Below are positions 8,301 through 16,239 of a stretch of 51,293 nucleotides of DNA, in pieces (position 1 is the first letter of the stretch; the number at the start of each line of letters is the position of its first letter). The DNA lies in NCBI RefSeq assembly GCF_014654365.1, contig NZ_BNAY01000012.1, positions 1 to 51,293 on the forward strand, written 5' to 3'. A program made the position numbers and the translations under genes. The notes beneath the pieces are model-generated. The model ran no database searches. It was not told where the DNA came from and saw only the letters and a list, made by a program, of their open reading frames with translations. The stretch comes from Amycolatopsis oliviviridis. GTDB taxonomy: Bacteria > Actinomycetota > Actinomycetes > Mycobacteriales > Pseudonocardiaceae.

Positions 8301-8984
8301 TCAACGGACGACGATTCCGTGGGTCGCCTGGGGCGCGGCGGGAATGTGGAACAGCTCCGTGAACAGCGTCAGGTACTCGACGTCGCCTTCGACGCGGACC
8401 TTGCCGGTCCGCAAGGCGTCGTCGGCGGTGAGCTCCCCGCTGAGCAGGTCCTTGATGTACGGGCCCAGCGGTTCGATGATCGCGTCGGCGCCGGGATGCG
8501 CGCCGTCCGCGACCTTGAGCGCGCCGTCCTCGACGATCGCGTGCAGGACCATCCCGCCCGGGTAGTGCAGTTCGTAGGTGGCCTGGATGCCCTTGGCCCG
8601 CTCGCTCTGGAAGGTCGTGTACAGCGAGAGGATCGCCGCGTCCAGGGTGAAGACGTCCTCGGGTGACGGCCGCCCGAGCGACCGCGCGCCCCAGAGACCG
8701 AGGTCCAGCACGATCTGGTCGAGTTCGCCGCCGTACTCGGTGAGCTCGTAGACGACGGCGGCGTCGAGCTGGGGGAGCAGGCGGCGGCGGAGTACACCGG
8801 ACTGTTCGAGTTCGTTGAGCCGCGCGGACAGCGTGCTCGCCGGGATCTTGGGCAGGCCCGCCTGCAGTTCGGTGAACCGCTTCGGGCCGAGGACGAGGTC
8901 ACGGACGATCAGCAGCGACCAGCGTTCGCCGATGATCTCCAGCGCGCGGGCCAGACCGCAGAACTGTCCATAAGTACGGCTCAT
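8301..8984 (-). CDS. HxlR-type winged-helix regulator with C-terminal SCP2-like domain (copy 1)
   Basis: The 227-aa protein has an N-terminal winged helix (about 1-100) with the HxlR pattern GERWSLLIVRDLVLGPKRF, then a C-terminal sterol-carrier-like domain (about 130-225) that may bind a ligand. The start at 8984 is favoured by a GAGGA site and by matching the start of its paralogue at 43092-43778; the frame extends to 9029 upstream. It lies 41 bases after the SARP gene on the same strand and is probably co-transcribed. The same SARP-HxlR order recurs at 43-44.6 kb. It likely controls the biosynthetic region in response to a small molecule. Confidence 0.85.
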   Translation of the reverse strand: MSRTYGQFCGLARALEIIGERWSLLIVRDLVLGPKRFTELQAGLPKIPASTLSARLNELEQSGVLRRRLLPQLDAAVVYELTEYGGELDQIVLDLGLWGARSLGRPSPEDVFTLDAAILSLYTTFQSERAKGIQATYELHYPGGMVLHAIVEDGALKVADGAHPGADAIIEPLGPYIKDLLSGELTADDALRTGKVRVEGDVEYLTLFTELFHIPAAPQATHGIVVR

Positions 8985-9025
8985 CCGCCGATCCTCACTT
9001 TCGTTTCCCGTGGCAGCGGTGGGTT

Positions 9026-9865
9026 TCACGCGGGTTCGCCCTCGGACAGCAGGTCGTGGTGCAGGACCTGCAGTTCGTCGCAGGGCTCGACGCCCAGTTC
9101 ATTGTTGAGCCTCGACCGCACCTGGCGGTAGGTCGCGAGCGCGTCGGATCGGCGCCCGCTGCGGCCGAGTACGCGGATCAGCTGGCCGTGCAGGGCCTCG
9201 TCCAGCGGGTTCGCGGTGACCAGCGACCGCAGTTCGCCGATCAGCTCGTGCCGCATCCCGGCCGCGATGTCCGCCTCGATCCGCAGGTGCAGGGTGCTGC
9301 GCCGCTGTTCGACGAGGTCGACCGCGTACGCCGACAGCACCGGTCCACAGTGGACGTTCGCCAGCGGCGGCCCGGACCACAGGTCGAGCGCGGCCCGGAA
9401 GGCCTTCGCCGCCTCGGCGGGCTCGCCCCGCAGTTGCAGCTCCCGGCCCTGCTTCTGCAGCGTCTGGAACTCGAAGACGTCCACCTGCTCCGGCGCGATC
9501 CGGAACACGTACCCCGGCGGCTTCGTCGCCAGCATGGTCTCGCCGTACGGGGCGAGGTCGTTCTCGTCGATGCACCGGCGCAGCTGGTAGACGTAGGTGT
9601 GCATCGTGGTGCGGACGCTGCGCGGCGGGTCGCTGGCCCACAGTTCCTGGACGATCGTGTCGATGTGCACGATCTTCCCCGGGCTCATCACCAGCATGGC
9701 GAGCACCTGCAGCAGCTTCGGCGTCGTCGGCGCGTAGTCGATCCCGTCCCGCACGAGTTCGAGCGGGCCGAGAAGGGTGAAGCGGAGGGGACTTGCGGAG
9801 GGGGCCGGGATCGGGTTGGGTTCCGAGCCGTGCCGCGTGTCCGCTACTCGTGATCCGGGGTACAT
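9026..9865 (-). CDS. SARP-family pathway activator (copy 1)
   Basis: This 279-aa regulator has an OmpR-like DNA-binding domain (about 30-125, with FTLLGPLELVRDG and TPKLLQVLAMLVMSPG) followed by a bacterial transcriptional activation (BTAD) domain ending LGVEPCDELQVLHHDLL. SARPs activate antibiotic clusters by binding direct repeats near the -35 region. The ATG at 9865 is chosen because GGAGGG lies about 9 bases upstream; the frame stays open to 10177 without domain content. It is transcribed divergently from the YcaO fusion gene over a 223-base gap, so it may activate that gene. Confidence 0.9.
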   Translation of the reverse strand: MYPGSRVADTRHGSEPNPIPAPSASPLRFTLLGPLELVRDGIDYAPTTPKLLQVLAMLVMSPGKIVHIDTIVQELWASDPPRSVRTTMHTYVYQLRRCIDENDLAPYGETMLATKPPGYVFRIAPEQVDVFEFQTLQKQGRELQLRGEPAEAAKAFRAALDLWSGPPLANVHCGPVLSAYAVDLVEQRRSTLHLRIEADIAAGMRHELIGELRSLVTANPLDEALHGQLIRVLGRSGRRSDALATYRQVRSRLNNELGVEPCDELQVLHHDLLSEGEPA

Positions 9866-10088
9866 CGCAAGCGCCCTCCAGCTCGATACGCGTCGTGACC
9901 TGATTTCCCAGTGCGTCGACAGTGACAGAGCGCCGGGGCACCGGGCCAGTGAGCCGTCCACCAGGTCCCGCGTGCGTGCGTCCCGGAAAAACATGGGTTT
10001 TTCATGTCCGACCCGTGAATCGCGCACTGGCCGGTACCCGGCTCCGCGCAGCAGGATTCGGGGACCGCACCGACCTACGGGGGTTCCC
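9866..10088. promoter_or_regulatory. Divergent promoter region between SARP and the YcaO fusion
   Basis: This 223-base gap separates the 5' ends of two divergent genes and must hold both promoters and, probably, SARP operator repeats. I could not pick out an unambiguous pair of direct heptamers by eye. The YcaO start is preceded by a GGGGG ribosome site. Frames open across the gap on both strands are extensions of the two flanking genes and lack protein-like features. Confidence 0.5.
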
Positions 10089-12365
10089 ATGCGCGAGGCA
10101 GTGTCGAACGGGTCCGGCTCGATCAGCGGTGGTCTGGGATTCAAACGGCATCTGCGGGCGGAGATCAGTGAGGGCAACGGCGCCTATCTGTTCTCCGAAC
10201 AGGGCGTCATCGCGATGCGCGGCGCACAGGTCGCCTCGGTCGCGGCCCTGCTCGACGGCACCCGTGACCTCGACGGTCTCCTGTCCGCCTGCCCCGAGGG
10301 GATGAGCGCCGAACAGGTCACCGGCGTCCTGGCCAGGCTGGTCGAAGCGGGTCTGGTCACCGTCCGGGTCCCGGACGAGCTCAGCGGCGACGAACGCGCG
10401 CTCGCGTACTGGGACGCGTGCGGGCTCGACGCGTCGGCGGTGGCGTGCCGTCAGAAGCCGGCGACGGCGAGCCTGACCGCGATCGGCCGCGGCGTGGACA
10501 CCTCGCAGGTGGAGAACGCGCTCGTCGCGAGCGGCATCGAAGTGGTCGAGACCGCCTCCGAACTGGCCATCGTGCTGTGCGACGACTACCTCGACCCGAG
10601 GCTGGCGGAGATCGACGCCGAGCACCGGCGCACCGGGCGGCCGTGGCTGCTGGCCAGGCCGTCGGGTTCGCAGGTGTGGATCGGCCCGATCATGCAGCCC
10701 GGTCGGTCCGGCTGCTGGCACTGCCTGACCAACCGGCTGTGGGGGCACCGGCACGCGGAGGCCTGCGTGCAGGAGGTCCTCGGGCACGACGGTCCCGCCT
10801 CGTTCCCGATCCCCGCCGTGCCGCCGCTGACCGCGGCCGCGTCGCACCTGATCTCGCTCGAAGCGTCCAAATGGCTGGCGGGACACCGCTATCCGGGGCA
10901 GCAGGCGGTGTGGATCCTGGACACCCTCGACCTGCAGGGGCGGCTGCACGAACTGCGGCGTCGCCCGCAGTGCCCGGAATGCGGTGACGAAGGGATCGTC
11001 GCCGCGCGGACGGCCGAGCCGGTCGTGCTGTGCGAGGCGAAGAAGGCGACGTCGGGCGGGGGCGGGCACCGGACGCTCACCCCGGTCGAGGTGCTCGACC
11101 GCTACGGCCACCTGGTCAGCCCGGTCACCGGCATCGTCAAGGAGATCGCCCGCGACCCGAGGGCGCCGGCGTTCGTGAACGCGTATCGCTCCGGGCTGAA
11201 CGTCGCGCGCCGCGTGCGCGGTGAGGCGGGGCTGCAGGCCGGGCTGCGCGGGGACAACGGCGGCAAGGGCGCCAGCCCGATCGACGCCGAGGTCGGCGCG
11301 CTGTGCGAGGCGATCGAACGGTTCTCGGCCAACTACCAGGGCGACGAACTGCGGATCCGCGACACCTTCCGCGCGCTCGGCGCGGACGCGGTCCACCCGA
11401 ACTCGTGCATGCTCTTCGACGAGCGCCAGTACGAAAACCGCGACGAGTGGAACGCCAGGCACGCAATCTTCCAGCACGTCCCCGAACGGTTCGACGACGA
11501 GGCCGCCGTCGACTGGACGCCGTTGTGGTCGCTTTCGCAGCAGCGCCGGAAGCTGATGCCGACGGCGTACCTCTACTACGGGGTGCCGCCGGAGTGCGGG
11601 ATCAGGGGTATGCGCGCGGACTCCAACGGCTGCGCGGCCGGGAGCAGCATCGAGGACGCCGTCCTGCAGGGACTGCTCGAACTCGTCGAACGCGACGCCG
11701 TCGCGATGTGGTGGTACAACCGGCTTCCCGTCCCCGGCGTCGACATCGCGTCGTTCGACGACCCGTGGGCCGAGGAGATGGTCGGCCAGTACGCGCGGAC
11801 GGGCCGGGAACTGTGGGTCCTCGACCTGACCGCGGATCTCGGTGTCCCGGTGATGGTCGCGCTGTCCAGGAGTATCGCCGGGCCGCGCGAGAACGTCATG
11901 ATGGGTTTCGGCGCCCACCTGGATCCCAGGACGGCGCTGCGGAGGGCGGTCAGCGAGCTCAACCAGATGATCCCGGCGGTGCTCGCGAACGACGTCGAAC
12001 TCGACGATCCCGACGCGGCGCAGTGGCTCCGGCACGCCACGGTCGCGAATCAGCCGTATCTGCTGCCGGCGCCAGGACGCTCGGCGAAACGGGCCGCGGA
12101 CTTCAAGTTCGTCCGGCGGCCCGACGTGCGGGACGACGTGGAATGCTTGGTACGCAAGCTTTCCGCGCTGGGAATGGAGACGCTCGTGCTGGATCAGACC
12201 AGGCCCGACATCGATCTTCCGGTGGTCAGGGTGGTCGTTCCGGGGCTGCGGCCGTTCTGGAGCCGCTTCGCCCCCGGGCGGCTGTTCGACGTGCCGGTGC
12301 GCTTGGGCAGGCTCGCCGAACCGACCCCGTACGACCGGCTGAACCCCTTCCCCATGTTCTTGTAG
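10089..12365 (+). CDS. TOMM cyclodehydratase: fused leader-binding/ThiF-like domain and YcaO
   Basis: The 758-aa fusion should convert Cys, Ser or Thr in a precursor peptide to azolines using ATP. Residues about 15-105 form a winged helix like the PqqD-type leader-recognition element. A ThiF/E1-like part follows, with a four-cysteine zinc site (Cys209, Cys212, Cys295, Cys298). From about 333 it is YcaO, including GALCEAIERF and LLELVERDAVAMWWYNR, both ATP-site motifs. The C-terminus NPFPMFL resembles the Pro-rich tail of azoline-forming YcaOs. The ATG at 10089 follows a GGGGG site. sagB follows after 18 bases. No precursor gene is adjacent. Confidence 0.92.
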   Translation: MREAVSNGSGSISGGLGFKRHLRAEISEGNGAYLFSEQGVIAMRGAQVASVAALLDGTRDLDGLLSACPEGMSAEQVTGVLARLVEAGLVTVRVPDELSGDERALAYWDACGLDASAVACRQKPATASLTAIGRGVDTSQVENALVASGIEVVETASELAIVLCDDYLDPRLAEIDAEHRRTGRPWLLARPSGSQVWIGPIMQPGRSGCWHCLTNRLWGHRHAEACVQEVLGHDGPASFPIPAVPPLTAAASHLISLEASKWLAGHRYPGQQAVWILDTLDLQGRLHELRRRPQCPECGDEGIVAARTAEPVVLCEAKKATSGGGGHRTLTPVEVLDRYGHLVSPVTGIVKEIARDPRAPAFVNAYRSGLNVARRVRGEAGLQAGLRGDNGGKGASPIDAEVGALCEAIERFSANYQGDELRIRDTFRALGADAVHPNSCMLFDERQYENRDEWNARHAIFQHVPERFDDEAAVDWTPLWSLSQQRRKLMPTAYLYYGVPPECGIRGMRADSNGCAAGSSIEDAVLQGLLELVERDAVAMWWYNRLPVPGVDIASFDDPWAEEMVGQYARTGRELWVLDLTADLGVPVMVALSRSIAGPRENVMMGFGAHLDPRTALRRAVSELNQMIPAVLANDVELDDPDAAQWLRHATVANQPYLLPAPGRSAKRAADFKFVRRPDVRDDVECLVRKLSALGMETLVLDQTRPDIDLPVVRVVVPGLRPFWSRFAPGRLFDVPVRLGRLAEPTPYDRLNPFPMFL

Positions 12366-12383
12366 ATCCGTCTGGAGCACCCC

Positions 12384-13853
12384 TTGACGACAGATCCCCC
12401 CGGCGGTGTGGCCGAGACGATCCCCTTGTGGTCGCTCACCGACGACAGTCTTGTCGAAATCGGTGAGGACGGCTCACTGGTGGTCGTCACCCGCTGGGGG
12501 GAGTACGACTTCGATCGTGCGGAACCACTGGTCCGGGAGTCGTTGCGGCGCATGGCTTTGGGGCCGATCTCGCTGGCGAACGTGACGGCGTCGTGGGAAC
12601 CGGTCGAGCGGGAACCCGACCTCGAAGGCGAGCTGAGCTGGACGGCGGAGGGGGCCGACGCGCTGCGGCAGGCGCTCAAGGAACTCGGCGGTTCCGTGGT
12701 GCACTCGCTGGGCCTCGCCGACGGCCGGGGGCCACTGCTGTCGGTGATCCCGGTGGCACTCGCCCCGGTGTTCGTCCCGGTGGAGATTCCGGCCAACCGC
12801 CCGATCCGGTTGTCCCGCTTCAGTTCCCTGCGTTCCGACGCCTACGGGATGGGACTGGAGTCGCCGTCGGCGCGCTACCGTGTCGTGCTGTATCAACCGT
12901 GGGCCGTGCACGTCGCGGCGACACTGGCGACGGCGAAGTCCGTCGGGGAAATCGTGGCCACCACGGGGATCGGGCCCAGTGTGGTCGGTGCGATCGTGTC
13001 CTATCTGGTCGCCGCGGGCGTCGTCCAGGTCGCCGGGGAACATGGCCGGTTCGCCGAGGACGACGATCCCGAACTGGGGCTGTGGTCCCCGGACGAACTG
13101 CTCTTCCACACCACGAGCCGCACCTGGCGACCCGGTGGCCCGGCCGATCTGCCCGGGCTCGGGAAACCGCCGGTGGTCAAGGCCGCCACCGGCGAAGGGC
13201 CGGTCTACACGCTCTACCGGCCGGACCTGACCGACCGCGCGGCGACCGATCCGACACTGACGGCGTTGCTGGAGAACGATCACACCTGCCCCGAATTCAC
13301 CGAGGGTGTGCTGTCCGCCGAGCAGATCGGCGAATTCCTGTTCCGCGGCGCGCGGATCCGGTCGATCGGGCCCGCGCACTTCCCCAATGGACCGGCGCAC
13401 AGTGCTTCGCAGCGGCCGTACTTCAGTGTCGCCTGCCTGTACGAACTCGAGTTGTACGTCTCGGTCAACCGCTGTTCGGGGCTGGATCGCGGGATCTATC
13501 ACTACGATCCGCTCGAACACCGGCTCAGCCTGGTCAACGACGACGAGTCCGATCTGGACGCGATGCTCGACATGGCGATGATCGGCGGCGGCAACCACCG
13601 GCGGCCCTCGGCGCTGATCACGGTGACCGCACGGATGCCGCGGATGGCGTCGGTACTCGGCGGTGGCGCGTACGCCACGACTCTGGCGCACGTCGGTGCC
13701 TTACAGCAGACGCTGTACCTCGTCGCCCGCGCGATGGGACTGGCCGCGCACGCCGTCCCGGTCGACGCCGGTGACCGCGTGGACCGCGCGCTGAAGCTCG
13801 AATGGCCCGCCGAGGTCGGCGTCGGCGAGTGCGTGCTCGACCTTCCGGCCTGA
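12384..13853 (+). CDS. SagB-type peptide (azoline) dehydrogenase
   Basis: The 489-aa protein has an FMN nitroreductase-like SagB domain in its C-terminal half (about 270-489), preceded by a region with a winged-helix-like segment (about 165-210). SagB enzymes oxidise azolines to azoles in TOMM peptides. The start is TTG at 12384 with a GGAG site nine bases earlier. It forms an operon with the YcaO fusion, giving a cyclodehydratase plus dehydrogenase pair. The stop codon lies in the first copy of a 20-bp direct repeat (13851-13870), so the very C-terminus may differ from relatives. Confidence 0.9.
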   Translation: MTTDPPGGVAETIPLWSLTDDSLVEIGEDGSLVVVTRWGEYDFDRAEPLVRESLRRMALGPISLANVTASWEPVEREPDLEGELSWTAEGADALRQALKELGGSVVHSLGLADGRGPLLSVIPVALAPVFVPVEIPANRPIRLSRFSSLRSDAYGMGLESPSARYRVVLYQPWAVHVAATLATAKSVGEIVATTGIGPSVVGAIVSYLVAAGVVQVAGEHGRFAEDDDPELGLWSPDELLFHTTSRTWRPGGPADLPGLGKPPVVKAATGEGPVYTLYRPDLTDRAATDPTLTALLENDHTCPEFTEGVLSAEQIGEFLFRGARIRSIGPAHFPNGPAHSASQRPYFSVACLYELELYVSVNRCSGLDRGIYHYDPLEHRLSLVNDDESDLDAMLDMAMIGGGNHRRPSALITVTARMPRMASVLGGGAYATTLAHVGALQQTLYLVARAMGLAAHAVPVDAGDRVDRALKLEWPAEVGVGECVLDLPA

Positions 13854-14023
13854 CGCGCGTTCAGCCGACTGGTTGCACTTCGAGCGGTCGGGGCTTCGGG
13901 GCGAGGGCGCGTTGTGAAAGCCACTTTCGCAACGTTGAAGGTTGCGAAAGTGGCTTTGACAACATGGCGCGTGGCGGGCCTTCACGGAGCTTCACGGCCG
14001 ACTTGACGCGCGTTCAGCCGACT
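13851..14023. repeat. 20-bp direct repeats flanking a 23-bp-arm palindrome
   Basis: TGACGCGCGTTCAGCCGACT occurs at 13851-13870 and again at 14004-14023. Between them is a large hairpin with arms at 13911-13933 and 13941-13963 (23 bp, one mismatch, 7-base loop GTTGAAG). The first direct repeat includes the sagB stop codon. The hairpin could stop transcription from sagB on either strand. I recall similar GCGAAAGTGGCTTT palindromes as dispersed repeats in Amycolatopsis. The remaining bases up to 14217 hold no convincing gene and must carry the promoter of the next gene. Confidence 0.85.
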
Positions 14024-14217
14024 ACTTGTGGCCCGGGCGGGCGCACCCCCGACCTCGGTTTCTCCGGTCGTGCCCTCGCTTCGACCGTTCGCCGATCGCG
14101 CAGGGCTGAGTAGTACCAGCGCATACCCCATCTCGATCGCGTGTCGAGTGCTCCGAAATCGATGACGCGTTTGCTGGCGTGCAGAGGAAAAGCGACAGCG
14201 AATCCGAGGTTGGTCTG

Positions 14218-15120
14218 ATGCAGCTACGAACAGTCGCCACGGCGGCGAACGAGAAAGGCCTCATCGAATCCGGTCGGCTCCCCGAGCCGGCGTCCCCCCT
14301 GCAACCAGCGGTGCTGCAGGCCATCTCAGCGATGCACGCGAGGTACTTCGACCCGATCACCTTGGGCGACCTGGCATCGGAAGTCTTCGTCAGCCCGTTC
14401 CACTTCTCGCGGATCTTCACCAAGGCGACCGGGGTGACCCCCGGCCGGTATCTCACCGCGATCCGGCTCTTCGAAGCCAAACGCCTGCTGTTGACGACGT
14501 CGCTGACGGTGTCGGACATCGTGTGCAGCGTCGGCTACAGCAGTGTCGGCACGTTCACCAGCCGCTTCACCCGCGCGGTCGGGATGACCCCGACCCAGTA
14601 CCGCGACCCCGAGGTCGGCGAGCTGCTCGTCGCGCTGGCCCCGCACTTCCAGCGGCTGCCGACGCTGGAGGCCTTGCACAGCGCCGGAATGGGCTGCGCG
14701 ACGATGCGCAGCGGCACCGGCACGATCAGCGTGCGCGTCGAGACCCCGCGCGGGGCAGGCCCGGCGAGTGTCCTCATCGGACTGTTCGCCGAGTCGATCC
14801 CGCAGTGCGGCCCGGTCGCGTTCGGCGGCAGGGCGAACGTCCTTTCGGCGGACATCGAGATCCAGAACGTTCCCGAGGGCCGGTGGACCGTCATCGCGGT
14901 CGCCGAGCACGCCGCCGGGACCGCGGCTTCCTCCTTCTCCGTGGGCACCCTGCCCGGGCGCGTCGACATCACCCGGTACGGCCGGGTCCACCTGCGGATG
15001 CCGATGCGCACGCCGCGGCCGACCGACGCGCCGATGGCGATCACCCTCGCCGGCGGCCCGGCCTCCACCGGCAACCGGATGACCATGCCCGCTCCCGACT
15101 ACCTCCGCGCGGCGGCCTGA
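14218..15120 (+). CDS. AraC-family transcriptional regulator (copy 1)
   Basis: This 300-aa regulator has two helix-turn-helix motifs near its N-terminus (about 30-130), with FVSPFHFSRIFTKATGVTPG and VGYSSVGTFTSRFTRAVGMT, then a beta-rich C-terminal domain of unknown ligand. A GAGG site supports the ATG at 14218; a GTG at 14179 in the same frame is possible. A paralogue with the same DNA-binding pattern and a related tail lies at 46933-47676. It precedes the unbL operon by 141 bases and is a candidate regulator of it. Confidence 0.87.
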   Translation: MQLRTVATAANEKGLIESGRLPEPASPLQPAVLQAISAMHARYFDPITLGDLASEVFVSPFHFSRIFTKATGVTPGRYLTAIRLFEAKRLLLTTSLTVSDIVCSVGYSSVGTFTSRFTRAVGMTPTQYRDPEVGELLVALAPHFQRLPTLEALHSAGMGCATMRSGTGTISVRVETPRGAGPASVLIGLFAESIPQCGPVAFGGRANVLSADIEIQNVPEGRWTVIAVAEHAAGTAASSFSVGTLPGRVDITRYGRVHLRMPMRTPRPTDAPMAITLAGGPASTGNRMTMPAPDYLRAAA

Positions 15121-15131
15121 CCGCGGTTATT

Positions 15132-15171
15132 CCCGCGTTCTCCCGGCGTCGCAAACCGGGAGAACCGCGGG
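15132..15171 (+). terminator. Terminator-like hairpin between araC-type gene and unbL
   Basis: CCCGCGTTCTCCCGG (from 15132) pairs with CCGGGAGAACCGCGGG (ending near 15171) with one bulged base and a ~9-base loop. There is no T run, as is common in high-GC actinomycetes. It lies just after the AraC-type gene and before the unbL start. Confidence 0.55.
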
Positions 15172-15261
15172 CGCAACCGTGGAGTAGCTGCCCTGTCTCT
15201 GCGCATGTGAGCCTTTAACCAGTCCGCAGAATTCGAATCCACCCGTTAGGGGGAGAGTGCG

Positions 15262-16239
15262 TTGGGCAATGGTTGGCGCACGTTCAGACGTCGCATGATA
15301 ACCCCGGACGTCTCCGAGACGTCGCTGGACAAGCGCGGTTTCCACAAGAAGAGCCCGGCCGCTCAAGAATTGCTGGAGACCGTCGGCGAGAAATTCCTGC
15401 TCGGTTACGCTCACGCGGTCGAAGCCCGTTCCGTCGCCCAGGCGGAAGAATGGCTGGAACGTATTCCGGTGAAATACCGCGGCTTCGCCTACGAAGGCGC
15501 GGGAATGGGTTACGGAATGCTGGACGGCCTGCCCGGCGGCGGCCGCGGGCACATCGCGGACTTCCTCGCCGGTCCCGGTGAGAAACACGACTACATCATC
15601 TACGTCGGCGTCGGCTGGGCGATGGCGCGGCTGCCGCGCTTCCGCTGGCCGTCCGCCGAGGACTTCGACCCGTTGCTGCGCTGGCTGGTGCTCGACGGCT
15701 ACGGCTTCCACCAGGCGTACTTCAAGACCGCGAAGTACGTCGACGGCCAGTACCAGGACCCGAACTTCACCTGGCCCGCGGGGAACAACGGCTACTCGCT
15801 GCGGGCGATCGACCAGGGCATCGGCCGGGCGCTGTGGTTCATCTGCGGCACCGACGTCGATCTCGTCGCCGACACGGTCGCGAGATTCCCCGAACACCGC
15901 CACGGTGACCTCTACGCCGGGATCGGGCTCGCCTCGACCTACGCGTGCGGTGTCACTTCCGACGAGCTGCTGAAGCTGGCCGAGTTCGCCGGTGAGTACC
16001 GGGGAAACCTGGCCCAGGGCAGCGCTTTCGCCGCCGAAGCCCGCGTCCGCGCCGGGCTGCTGATCCCCGAGACGGAGGTCGCCACGCAGGCGATCTGCGG
16101 GCTGCCGGCCGAGCGCGCCGCGGCCATCACCCAGGAGGTTCGCCCCGCCGTGGTCGTCGACGGCGAGCTCCCGCATTTCGAAACCTGGCGACAGCGCATC
16201 GCCACCGAGGTACTCACTTCTGGAGGTGCAGGTAAATGA
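15262..16239 (+). CDS. unbL: Enediyne biosynthesis protein UnbL (DUF1702), copy 1
   Basis: The 325-aa protein is of the DUF1702/UnbL family, one of the conserved enediyne core cassette proteins whose reaction is unknown. Family-like stretches are RGFAYEGAGMGYGMLDGLPGG (about 76-96), VLDGYGFHQAYF and DQGIGRALWF. The start is TTG with GGGGGAGAG just upstream. It is the first gene of an operon with unbV and unbU, and its stop overlaps the unbV start (ATGA). A diverged second copy lies at 45858-46853. Confidence 0.92.
   Translation: MGNGWRTFRRRMITPDVSETSLDKRGFHKKSPAAQELLETVGEKFLLGYAHAVEARSVAQAEEWLERIPVKYRGFAYEGAGMGYGMLDGLPGGGRGHIADFLAGPGEKHDYIIYVGVGWAMARLPRFRWPSAEDFDPLLRWLVLDGYGFHQAYFKTAKYVDGQYQDPNFTWPAGNNGYSLRAIDQGIGRALWFICGTDVDLVADTVARFPEHRHGDLYAGIGLASTYACGVTSDELLKLAEFAGEYRGNLAQGSAFAAEARVRAGLLIPETEVATQAICGLPAERAAAITQEVRPAVVVDGELPHFETWRQRIATEVLTSGGAGK

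Noticed and set aside
10002..12380. 792-codon minus-strand frame opposite the YcaO fusion
   Set aside because: Low-complexity Arg/Val/Asp-rich sequence with no motifs; it covers a gene with clear YcaO features.
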